Below are positions 13,382 through 22,059 of a stretch of 64,000 nucleotides of DNA, one piece after another. Source of the DNA: Bugulina stolonifera (Eukaryota > Bryozoa > Gymnolaemata > Cheilostomatida > Bugulidae); NCBI GenBank assembly GCA_935421135.1, contig OW285196.1, positions 1,860,001 to 1,924,000 of the forward strand. The letters are read 5' to 3'. The notes beneath the pieces are model-generated. The model was not told the DNA's origin. It searched no databases and saw nothing but the letters and a program-made list of their open reading frames with translations. Each line of letters starts with the position of its first letter. Position 1 is the first letter of the stretch. Made by a program: the position numbers and the translations under genes.

Positions 13382-13836
13382 GTCTGGCTCTGTCTACACG
13401 TATGTCAAGGCTGCTCTGTACTCCTATAAGAACAAGACTGTGTTATTGTGGTAGATAATACATAAATTTCTGAGTACAAGTAAAGCGGCTCAACAAACCA
13501 TGCACAGTAGTAAAGCTACCAAAGTGCACAGGATAGACACATCCGCAGACAGTAACGTAGCCATTCCAGTTTATATCTTTGGTTTTGATGACGATGGCTA
13601 TTACTCGTACAAGTCTACGTACACATGTATGGTTCAGGCACTGACTGTTTATAAGGATATTTGACAATATAGACTATTCTTACCTTCTGAACACCCGGAA
13701 TCACCTGCTGTTTACTTGTCTGTTCATCAAATGACTGGCATGCACCTAAATGATTAGTAATAGTACAATATGTGAGTGCATTGGACATTTGCACTTGCTG
13801 TCTCTCAACCTTTCAACGTTTTAACACAATACAGTA
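13382..13836 (-). promoter_or_regulatory. 5' region of TPR gene copy A with possible upstream exon
   Basis: Upstream of the ATG is a plausible 5'UTR with an acceptor (TTCTTATAG) near 13429. Further up, 13684-13745 is bounded by an acceptor (TTTAG) and a good donor (GTAAGA). It stays open for 20 codons in both copies, ending IPGVQK here and IPDVQR in copy B. It could be a 5'UTR or alternative first coding exon. No TATA box was identified. Confidence 0.3.
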
Positions 13837-15072
13837 CAGGGGCGTATTTTAAGGGGCGGCAGAGAGGCACTGCCGCCCCTGTTGCCAAAATAAAGTGGCC
13901 TAAAAACATTACTTTTGAAGTTTTGACACTTTTTCCCTTAATATTTGCTTCATTTCCGGTTTGCGACCGAAGCGTTATCACTCTAGTCGTAACTCTATGG
14001 CGTTATCACTCTACTTATAACTCTATGGTGGTGCTTCGTAACAATAACCAGTAATCTTGGAATAATTACTAGATTGCAAGTGGCACACAAAGGGGCGCAT
14101 AAAACTGTGTGCTCTGCTAAAAGACTCTATGGCTATGCCAAGGTTAAAAACTTGCGGTCTTATGAATGAATGAGTAAATGTTTTTTATGAATAGTTATTT
14201 TTACTAAGGAAAAAATAATAAATGCAAAAGTAAAAGTGGTGAACAGTTGAATCAGGTGAATCAATTTGTAAGTCACTGTTATCCATGAGGTGGTTCCTTC
14301 CCTGTCACTTACTACGAGCAGATGCATGAAATTTAATTCCAATATTATTTTCTTTTGGCTTCTTTCAAAAATATTTAAGATACTGATTTATTCTTTTAAT
14401 AATTATAATTAAAAGTGTTTGCATTCATTTTAGTTATTCATTCCAGCTACTCCACTGACAGCTACTACTCTACTGCTACATTCACTACTACCAATTAAAT
14501 ATGTATTGTAAAGAAAATATACGAATTTAAAAATAAAGTAATATAACAATAATGAAATATTTTAATTTTAAATTTATATATAATATAATTATACTGTTAA
14601 TATTATCTTAGCTTTGATAGGCTGTCACACTTTTCTTGCAAAGATATTTATTTTAAATGCATTTTATTTAAAATAATTAATTTATAATGACAATAGTTGT
14701 TGATCAGCTATTAAAATTTGAAAATTTTAATTTATAAAATACACTTGCGCTTATGGACTCTTTGTAAAAAAATACAATCATGCAGTATTGTAGTTATTAT
14801 AAAATTCTACTAGCTAGTAATAGTACTGTAACACTTTCACTCTTGTTGCAAGTAGTAGTAAATGTATTAAGCAGAAGTAGTAATGAGTACTTGTTGTAGT
14901 GATGCTAGAACTAGCATGCTGCTATGTCTAATTTTTGCACTTCAGAGAGTGAGATTTGAAAATTTTCCGCTGCGCGTGCATTTGCAGGGGGGTGCCCGCA
15001 CCCTACCCCCCCGCACCCCCCTCCCACCCAACTTTCTGCCTCCCCACTCAATTTTTCTAACCTACGCCCCTG
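13837..15072. mobile_element. CAGGGGCGTA-type nonautonomous DNA transposon
   Basis: This 1.24-kb insert is absent from copy B (near 62710). It begins CAGGGGCGTA and ends TACGCCCCTG. A 5-bp direct repeat CAGTA abuts both ends (13832-13836 and 15073-15077). The outer ends are GC-rich and the interior is strongly AT-rich without a gene. The terminal bases resemble hAT elements, but hAT makes 8-bp duplications, so the family stays open. Confidence 0.75.
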
Positions 15073-15207
15073 CAGTATAATAATAGAATATTATATTTAT
15101 TCGTAAACACATGTAAAGAGTATACTTGAGACACACCCGTAGGCTAGAGATGAATTTGAGAAGGTACATGTAAAAGGTAAGTGAATGTTTAATGCGAGAT
15201 GATTTTG

Positions 15208-15213
15208 CAGGTG
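15208..15213. repeat. Target-site duplication of Polinton 1, left
   Basis: CAGGTG here is repeated at 31626-31631. The copy-B empty site near 62843 has one near-identical CAGGTA followed by the same GTATTATTATGG flank. Confidence 0.9.
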
Positions 15214-15630
15214 AGTAGTATAGTAAGGCAGATTTCAGATAGTTTACATGGTGGGGAGATAACACGTGTCGTTTTGGAATAGTTTACACGATGATTTACA
15301 GTAGTATTTTTCGATTAGTTTACACTTATTCACAGCCTGGTTATTATTCATACGGTTGACAAGTCTGTAAGGAATGCTAATAGGTTGTACACTGTATGGT
15401 GTTATTTATGCAAGAAATGTTTACGCTCTAGGTTGGCTAACTGGAATACAAACATTGGCAGTTACTGTCCATCAACTATCTAATATACAAACACTGTCAG
15501 TTGCCAGCTACTGGTCAAGTTTAACACTTGCTGGTAGTGAGGTGCAATAACCACAGGATAGAGCTAACCTTAGCTGTACAATATGCTTGTACAGTGGTAG
15601 TCTGACTGTACATTTACATTGTGCTGCATC
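15214..15630 (+). repeat. Left terminal inverted repeat of Polinton 1
   Basis: This matches the reverse complement of about 31075-31625. The right repeat is longer because about 125 bp containing the GTTAGCC and CTGTCA motifs is present twice there. Confidence 0.85.
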
Positions 15631-15951
15631 ACATACTCACTAGCTTACTTTTTTGGTGCGCTGCGATATAATGTTAGTTAACTGAGTTATTCTAACATAA
15701 TTCATCTTTAGCTCAACAGACATTTGGGAGCAGCTTAAAACACATGTGAGTAAACTAATTATTTCTATTATTCTTTAAGTTATAACACCAAAGATTTAGA
15801 TAGCTAGACATTGTTTATTCTTTAAAACATTTATGTAACAATAGTTGTAACAATAACATGGTAATATAATATTATAATTCAGTAGAGTAATAATATAAAA
15901 AGATGAAAAAAGCATTAACAGAGAAAAAATATAACTTGGATAGAATAATAT
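15631..15951. other. Non-coding spacer between TIR and protease gene
   Basis: AT-rich DNA downstream of the protease stop. The 3' end and poly(A) site of the capsid transcript probably lie here, but no single signal is decisive. Confidence 0.35.
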
Positions 15952-16497
15952 TTAGATATTAGTTGAAGAAGCGAATTGGTTTATTAGAAATGGAAAATCG
16001 ATAATCTTCAGTTTATCAGTGTTGACATCATTCAAGTTGGCATACTTTTGCTTTATATAGTTATATATCAATGCATCATTTGCAAACCTGTCACCGTTAT
16101 CGTTCAATAAGTAGACTATCTTTTCTAGGCTTAATCCTCTTGCAATATGCGTTAAAAAGAATATAACGTATTGTCCACAAACAGTACTGAATGGAGATTG
16201 CAGTGGAACATCGTTGAATATCCATTCATCGCAATTGTCTAACACATCTCCAATCTCAGGTAGGTTGTAAGGTGGCAGTCCGTAACTGTCAAAGTATATT
16301 CCTTTTTTGTTTTCAGTTTTTACAACTGCAACCCAATGTTCCCCTGGGTGATCATGGGGTTTCGTATTGATCACCATACAAGAGGGAAACTTGAGCGCAC
16401 TCATTGGCAAGAGATCAATGGGAAATACACCCAACAGATTCATTTCTTTTACAGCTTCATCTGAATGTAATATTTTGTATATCTGTTTGCTATCCAT
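15952..16497 (-). CDS. PRO: Adenovirus-type maturation cysteine protease (element 1)
   Basis: This 181-aa protein has the layout of Polinton PRO, a C5-like (Ulp1-fold) protease that cleaves virion proteins during maturation. The catalytic His is seen in GEHWVAVV (about residue 75), the acidic residue in IYFDSYGLPP and the nucleophile in VCGQYVIFF (about residue 133). The ATG at 16497 overlaps the stop of the capsid gene by a few bases. It is the last gene of the capsid block, the same position as in element 2 (39754-40281), whose protease shares FDSYGLPP. The frame is intact. Confidence 0.92.
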   Translation of the reverse strand: MDSKQIYKILHSDEAVKEMNLLGVFPIDLLPMSALKFPSCMVINTKPHDHPGEHWVAVVKTENKKGIYFDSYGLPPYNLPEIGDVLDNCDEWIFNDVPLQSPFSTVCGQYVIFFLTHIARGLSLEKIVYLLNDNGDRFANDALIYNYIKQKYANLNDVNTDKLKIIDFPFLINQFASSTNI

Positions 16498-17776
16498 TAT
16501 AAATAGAAGTTAGTCATCACAGCTCTGTTTTTGTCTACTTTGATAGCCGAGTCAAACTCTGCGTAGATGATAACATTAACTGGTGTGTCCAATGCTTGAT
16601 CAAACTTTAACTCTAATCGAGCATTACCCTTTTTTATAAGATGGTAACATCCATCCTCTTGGAGGGTAGGTGTTAGGTCAAAGGCCAATAGGGAATACCC
16701 GTTGTTATACTCTGATCTATCTATTCCAATGCCTTCATTGTGGAAGGACTTCCCAGTACTTTCCAACAATGTGAAATAGTTTCTAAGAGTTGTGTTCCTC
16801 CCAAAATCACTTACTAGTGGTTTCTGGGGTACCATTTTTCCATCAATTAATAGGCTACAGTATTTTAAGTGTTTATGTTTGAAGTTAAATGGGTTAAGAT
16901 TGTAGGCACCTTCATAGCTTTGAGCATCTACCAAACCTATAACTATTCTCTTTGGTAGAATCCCATTAAATAAGTTTTCTTCTGTGCATGATAATGACCC
17001 ATGAGCGTTACTGAAACTTTTCATTCCCACTCTACGTATAGGGTAGATTGCTGGTTTCAATTGTTTTTCTAACATTTCTATGTGCTTTAGCTGCACACCA
17101 TTATTTAATTTGATTCTCCGGATAAACATTGATGCGTGAGTAATTTTTAATTTGTACTCAGCATCATTTGCAGCCATTAACACCAGCTTATTGGAGTTTC
17201 TGACCAGCTTCAATTTGATATCTATTCCATTTAACAGATATCGGTGTTGGAAAAATATATCCGAGTGAAGTTTGCTAATTAATTGAACGGTATTGCTTCC
17301 TGCTGTAAAAGCTCTTCTCGTAACTAAACCTGCATTATCATTTTCGTGATTGTCCATAGCTGATGCTGTATCTTTTGCAAACAATGACATTGTTAGCTGG
17401 GAATCTTTTGCATCATTGCTATAACTTAATAATGTCTCTAGCAGTGCTCTATAGTGGTACAGATTAGATGCATCGCTTATGAGGACATCGTTGAGACTGA
17501 CATCAATCTGCTGAAACAACGTCTGACCGAGTAGGTTGATAGGTCCTACTGCCTCACCGTTGCCTATGTTACTGCCATCACCATTTGTTATTTTTACTTC
17601 CAGGTAAAGATAGCTAGACGATAAGTCGGTATAATAATTTGAATCTCCTGATATGGAGAATTTGGCAAGTGCTCTACATGAAATCCTTCTTCAACAGATG
17701 CTTGTGTTGGTAAGTTAGTAAATAGTTCAGTTTCAGGTTTGCTGGCCAGACAACTGTGTTCAAACACAAAAGACAT
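16497..17776 (-). CDS. MCP: Major capsid protein, double jelly roll (element 1, frameshifted)
   Basis: The gene is in two frames. The first 60 codons from ATG 17776 encode the N-terminus (ending near an IIIP motif). The rest is open from about 17635 down to 16497 in another frame. The C-terminal part matches the element 2 capsid in order and motif, including a GPINL segment, DVSLND, AYNLNPFNFKHKH (compare GTYKQNPFKFGHNN) and LALFDL/YAFDI-type strands near the end. The family forms trimeric hexon-like capsomers. A one-base indel near 17628-17640 separates the parts, so no full-length product is made unless this is a sequencing error. No intron with GT-AG ends explains it. Confidence 0.85.
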
Positions 17777-17779
17777 AAT

Positions 17780-18214
17780 TCAGTGAAATATATCAACTGG
17801 TTTGCTCTTGAGACGAGGTCTTTTTCTCTTCGCTGCTGATCTTGAACTAACTGATGAAGCAGTACGCTTCCTTTTTTTATTGGGTTTGTTGCTCTTCAGC
17901 AAATTAGCTGATTTCATAAGAAGTCCTTGACCAGCTGATTTTACGATATCATTAAATGCAGTTTTTAGATCTTTGCCTGATAGCTTATCTTTTGCAATAT
18001 TTATTCCTGTGTTTATAGCAGTCTTTCCTATGCTAACTGCACCTTTTTTAATTATTGGTAATGCTGCTCTCATAAGTCCAGAAAATATGTTTCCTAGGCC
18101 ATGCCCACGCTGATATCTTACACCGGAAAATACAGGTATACCAGCAATGTCACCTTCATTGAATCCTTTATATAGATTATCCGCTTTCGTTGAGTCGTAA
18201 GGTTTTAATGTCAT
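17780..18214 (-). CDS. Basic pVI/core-like virion protein (element 1)
   Basis: This 144-aa protein has a Gly/Ala amphipathic segment, GLGNIFSGLMRAALPIIKKG (about residues 40-59), and a strongly basic tail with KKRKR and KRKRPR runs. The same architecture occurs in element 2 at 37886-38296 (GIGSLFSGLARGVLPMLKNG). It resembles the membrane-active/core proteins of adenoviruses and adintoviruses in composition and in its position between penton and MCP. The role (DNA condensation or membrane disruption in particles) is inferred from that resemblance. It lies four bases from the penton gene. The frame is intact. Confidence 0.72.
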   Translation of the reverse strand: MTLKPYDSTKADNLYKGFNEGDIAGIPVFSGVRYQRGHGLGNIFSGLMRAALPIIKKGAVSIGKTAINTGINIAKDKLSGKDLKTAFNDIVKSAGQGLLMKSANLLKSNKPNKKRKRTASSVSSRSAAKRKRPRLKSKPVDIFH

Positions 18215-18217
18215 TGT

Positions 18218-19024
18218 TTAGTAAGATACGATTGAGGGAACTCTTCTAAATTCAAGTGTTAGGACTGTTCTCCCAACAGTAAATGGAATTGGTTGTCCAT
18301 AATCACTGTATATATACACGCTAATTGATCTAACTTGTTTCTGTGATACAGGCATGTATTGAATTTTGCTAAATGTTGTGCATTGATTTGTCCAATGTTT
18401 GCCGCTAACAGCAACAGCTCGTAACAATGGCGCTTCAATGTCTCCAACTAAGCTGGTTTGAGCCAAGTCACAGTAGACCATGAGGTTAAATATACTATCA
18501 ACTGTCATAGGGAATTGTCCAGTAATGACAGCTTTATGAGAGATTATAGTGTCACCTCTTTTTGGGAACCTCTGTGATACAAGATTTATTTCCTCATTGA
18601 CATCCATGTTATTAAATCCAAGTATATGTTTCAGTGTATCACTGAAATCGAATGTTAGACCTTTATTCATTGAAACAGACATTTGGCAAACTCTTGTTCT
18701 TTCATTGAATTTGAATGATATCAGTTTTCCTGTTTCTTCATTACAGTTATCCGCTATACTCTCATTCAAATGTTGCAGTAGTTTTTCGGGTGATTTATAA
18801 AATCCATCTTCTAGATGTACGTGTGTTATTTCTTCACCCTTTTTTACAATAAATTTGGCATTCTTTACATTATACCACGACTTATGGAATTGAATTTCGG
18901 ATAATCCAAACTCCCATTGTCCTTTTGACAAATCTAATGTGTGCGGTAGCTGTACTGTGAATTTTGCCAATGTGTTATTTGGAAAGTGATTAATTGATGC
19001 GTTTGATGGTAACACTACCCTCAT
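18218..19024 (-). CDS. Penton-like minor capsid protein (element 1)
   Basis: This 268-aa protein is predominantly beta-strand. It aligns by eye along its length with the 248-aa protein of element 2 (37138-37884). Shared features are an N-terminal NTLAKFTVQLP / NAHFITKLAKTL segment, QWEFGLSEIQ / QWEVGLLDIQ, a LGF...NEEINL region in the middle and a C-terminal LTLEFRR / LTVRFR strand. In Polintons this slot between integrase and MCP is the single-jelly-roll vertex protein. ATG 19024 is chosen because it opens the conserved region. The frame is intact. Confidence 0.8.
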   Translation of the reverse strand: MRVVLPSNASINHFPNNTLAKFTVQLPHTLDLSKGQWEFGLSEIQFHKSWYNVKNAKFIVKKGEEITHVHLEDGFYKSPEKLLQHLNESIADNCNEETGKLISFKFNERTRVCQMSVSMNKGLTFDFSDTLKHILGFNNMDVNEEINLVSQRFPKRGDTIISHKAVITGQFPMTVDSIFNLMVYCDLAQTSLVGDIEAPLLRAVAVSGKHWTNQCTTFSKIQYMPVSQKQVRSISVYIYSDYGQPIPFTVGRTVLTLEFRRVPSIVSY

Positions 19025-19062
19025 CTCGTCTTTCTATCAAATGACAGATTGTGTGTACATGT

Positions 19063-20178
19063 TCAGTTTTTATAATTTTCAATGATATTTCTTCTGTCAA
19101 CGTAGGAATCAAAACTGGAGGGATATCCTTTCCATCGAACTAAATACTGTGTTTTTCCGTTCACCTTTCTTTGACCAACTATAGACTCAATTTTGTAAAT
19201 ATTATTATCTATGTGTACTTTTTGTAGTTCTGCCTCATACCATGTTCCTCGAAGCTTCGAACCCGAGTCATCTTGCAAAGAATACACTGGTGGATTAGTA
19301 CTATGTCTTTCAATGATAGTAAAGATTTTTTGGCTCCACAATGGCAAATAACCTTTAGCAAAAACTGTGGAGTATTTTGATATTCGCACTTTATCACCGA
19401 GTGAGTATTTAAATCGCATTTCACCAGAAGACGATGGATCATCTGGATTGTACACTCTTTGCCATATCTCCTCTTGATTTTCTAAGTTGACATCAATAGG
19501 TTTCATCCCAATGCTTGAATGTATAGTTTTATTGTACGATTGAATCAAATCCTGCAGTACATTGATCCATTGATAGGAATTTGAATGTGTGAAATATCTA
19601 AATAACCTTGATTTGATGGTTCGTTGCAAACGTTCGATTAAGGACGCTTTGATTTCTTGATTTTCACTCGCGTAATGATGAATATTGTGAGTTCTTAGTA
19701 ATGATTGGAATTTTATATTAAAAAATTCCTTGCCCTTATCCGTTTGTAGTTGATCAGGAGAGACATTCTCGTTTGTTAAAATTTCTTCAAACGCATTGGT
19801 CACCTCTAGCGCTGATTTGGTCTTCAACTTTATTGCATTAGCTTTTCTGCTAAATACGTCTATTTGTAAGAGAATATACTTGTATCCATGGTTAAATCTT
19901 GCCAACTGTGATAATTCTGTGAGATCGCATTGCCACAATGCATTTATCCCAGATACTATATACTTTCTACGTCTAAATTTTTTTTGAACGGGTTTATGTA
20001 AGGTATATGTATCTGTTTGGGATAGCCACTTATCGATGTAATGCGGTGAGGCTTTCCCTTTTAGTGTCCGTTGTAGCTTTGTTTTCCCACCAAATCCTGC
20101 GGGTGATTTAGCATTGAAGTAGATGGATTTTAATTGATTAGATGTACTCTGCTTCCTTCTTTTACCTATTTTTACCAT
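19063..20178 (-). CDS. INT: Retroviral-type integrase with chromodomain (element 1)
   Basis: This 371-aa protein has an rve catalytic core with Asp in WQCDLTEL, Asp in LQTDKGKEF and Glu in LIERLQRT; the last two are separated by 34 residues. A basic SH3-like region follows (DKVRISKY). A chromodomain closes the protein (YLVRWKGYPSSFDSY). It inserts the element and produces the 6-bp duplication seen at both ends. The chromodomain may steer integration toward marked chromatin (family knowledge). The start ATG overlaps the end of the upstream frame by 17 bases. The frame is intact. Confidence 0.93.
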   Translation of the reverse strand: MVKIGKRRKQSTSNQLKSIYFNAKSPAGFGGKTKLQRTLKGKASPHYIDKWLSQTDTYTLHKPVQKKFRRRKYIVSGINALWQCDLTELSQLARFNHGYKYILLQIDVFSRKANAIKLKTKSALEVTNAFEEILTNENVSPDQLQTDKGKEFFNIKFQSLLRTHNIHHYASENQEIKASLIERLQRTIKSRLFRYFTHSNSYQWINVLQDLIQSYNKTIHSSIGMKPIDVNLENQEEIWQRVYNPDDPSSSGEMRFKYSLGDKVRISKYSTVFAKGYLPLWSQKIFTIIERHSTNPPVYSLQDDSGSKLRGTWYEAELQKVHIDNNIYKIESIVGQRKVNGKTQYLVRWKGYPSSFDSYVDRRNIIENYKN

Positions 20179-20842
20179 CGTATGGTTTCCACTTCCGTAG
20201 TATTTTCTTGTTCTTTATAGCACTGGCAGCTTTGTTGTGATGCGTCGCATCAGGAGCATCGTATTTTATAAGTTTGTCAATTTTACTCGTAAGTAGTGAT
20301 TTTGGAATATTTGCTGTAATTAGAATGTTATGAAACTGTTCCCATCCTGGTAATTCTTTATGGCCAAACGTTGGATTGACAGCTTTATTCAGAAGGTCTG
20401 ATATGTTACTTCCTGATATTTTAATACCATCTACTAATATCTCACCGGACTCTGTTATGTCAAACTGCTTCAAAGATTTTAGTAAAGACATAATGTTGGT
20501 AGCTTTACTCTTATAACGTTGCTGTACACCTACAGTGGGGTCATAGCTTGTTTTTTCTTTCTCCATTTGTTGCTTGTCAGTCTTAGACATTGTAGATTTA
20601 TTAGGTTCTACATTTCTATTGTTGGAAATGCTTTGGAATTCCGTCAGAATTTTGTTGTATTCTCTCACTTTGTCATCTTCGCTAAGTTCGTTGTTGTTGA
20701 CTATATCAATCATCGATCTATCTATTTGTCTCATTTCTCTTTTTTCTATAGGCATTAATCTTTCATTTTGATTATTATGCTTCAAAAACTGATCGATATT
20801 TGATGAATCTATCAAGAGAAATTTTTTTGCGTCTCCGCTCAT
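20162..20842 (-). CDS. Conserved hypothetical protein, charged (element 1)
   Basis: This 226-aa hydrophilic protein is rich in Lys, Glu, Asn and Ser. It begins KKFLLIDSSNIDQFL, comparable with KKYLLMDKHTYESM at the start of the element 2 protein at 35456. Both sit directly upstream of the integrase and overlap it. The middle is low-complexity and probably helical; a more ordered region (GHKELPGWEQFHNILI) lies in the last third. No enzyme motif is visible. Conservation of position suggests a virion or packaging role, which is inference. Confidence 0.7.
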   Translation of the reverse strand: MSGDAKKFLLIDSSNIDQFLKHNNQNERLMPIEKREMRQIDRSMIDIVNNNELSEDDKVREYNKILTEFQSISNNRNVEPNKSTMSKTDKQQMEKEKTSYDPTVGVQQRYKSKATNIMSLLKSLKQFDITESGEILVDGIKISGSNISDLLNKAVNPTFGHKELPGWEQFHNILITANIPKSLLTSKIDKLIKYDAPDATHHNKAASAIKNKKILRKWKPYDGKNR

Positions 20843-20844
20843 AG

Positions 20845-21176
20845 TTTTATCAATGATTTAGCTATAGGTCCAATTAGTGATCCAAGAAGTGGTGCTAAGA
20901 GCGTGCTCAGAAAGCCACCTTTTTGCAAAAGTTCCCGTTTAGATTTCTGTGTCGTTTTTTGTTCGCTATCTTTCTTATATGTTTTTTATATTTAGACAAT
21001 TTTGTTTTTTCTGCAGGTGATAGAGGTACTCTACCCTCTAAGATATTATGACAGATATCTGACACGCAGCTGAGAAACTCTGGTTTGGCTGACTTTACAA
21101 CAGAGTTTGCTGTATGTCTATCACATTTAGCTAATAGTTGTAAGGTTGGTGCGTATTTTTTAACTCTTTTACTCAT
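20845..21176 (-). CDS. Small basic protein with hydrophobic tail (element 1, frameshifted)
   Basis: The first frame (ATG 21176) gives 89 codons with FLSCVSDICHNILEG, VPLSPAEKTKLSKYKKH and a basic stretch. The family counterpart in element 2 (35089-35454) goes on to a GGFLG segment and a Gly/Leu-rich hydrophobic tail. In element 1 the equivalent tail is present but in the next frame, ending near 20845. The shift falls by an A run around 20958-20965. It is either an old indel or a homopolymer sequencing error. It lies between the ATPase and the charged protein in both elements. Confidence 0.75.
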
Positions 21177-21837
21177 AATGTGACTTCGTTGACGTGTAGC
21201 GTGTTAATGATGCTGTACTAGACTTAGGCATGTAAATATAGGTCTTCTGATCTGGGAATATTCCAGTTCGAATTCGAACTAAATCATAGGTATTCTGTCT
21301 CAAATCAATGAACAAGTAACCATACTGCACAGCAGTTGCATCTTTAAATGCATCAACCAGAAACTTGCTTTGACCCGATGGATACATTTGTCTAGAGAGA
21401 TACGCCACTTGATTTACATCTCTTGGATTTTTGAAAAGTACTAGATATGAAGAGTTTAGATTCATTGTGCGTATGTGTGGGCTTTTGTGAAATAAGTTTT
21501 GCGTTATAAATATAACACTGAGATTTCTATGGTGTGCGTGCTTTGTAAATATTTCAGCTATCTTCTCACTAACTTGCTCCATCATGTCATCAAATATGAT
21601 TAATTTCTTGATTGATTTATCTAGTGTATCAATGTCAATAACACCTTGGTGAAATTCAACATTCTTCAGTTTATCGTACAGCGGTTGCCATTCTTTGAAA
21701 CAAATATGTATTTGTTCAATAGATGGAGAAATCATTATCTGGTGATATTTCAACAAACTCGCAACCCACTCAGACTTTCCAGCCATAGATGGTCCGGATA
21801 TAATAGCGGAGAAAGGGTGTAATAATGGTAAGGTCAT
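21169..21837 (-). CDS. ATP: Packaging ATPase, FtsK/HerA (A32)-type (element 1)
   Basis: This protein of about 222 aa has a Walker A motif GPSMAGKS near its N-terminus (about residues 17-24), Walker B in KKLIIFDDMM (about residue 80) and a sensor-type segment VIFITQNLFHK. The family pumps the genome into preformed capsids. ATG 21837 is preferred over the in-frame TTG two codons upstream. The gene overlaps the next by eight bases. The element 2 homologue (34364-35023) shares the QNLFPK segment. The frame is intact. Confidence 0.92.
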   Translation of the reverse strand: MTLPLLHPFSAIISGPSMAGKSEWVASLLKYHQIMISPSIEQIHICFKEWQPLYDKLKNVEFHQGVIDIDTLDKSIKKLIIFDDMMEQVSEKIAEIFTKHAHHRNLSVIFITQNLFHKSPHIRTMNLNSSYLVLFKNPRDVNQVAYLSRQMYPSGQSKFLVDAFKDATAVQYGYLFIDLRQNTYDLVRIRTGIFPDQKTYIYMPKSSTASLTRYTSTKSHYE

Positions 21838-22059
21838 GGTCAAACGTATTATTCAAACTGAATGTAAATTATGGTGCACTCGTCTGATATACAAAATTCT
21901 TATGCTTGCTTCGAAAGTATGTCAATATAAATCAAATCATTATTTAAATATTCACATATATATATTTTTTTCTTAAGTTGCAGACAAATATATTTACAGT
22001 GAGTAGTAAATTACAAACAAGTTTATTTCCAGTAAGTAATATATATACATTGCTAACTT

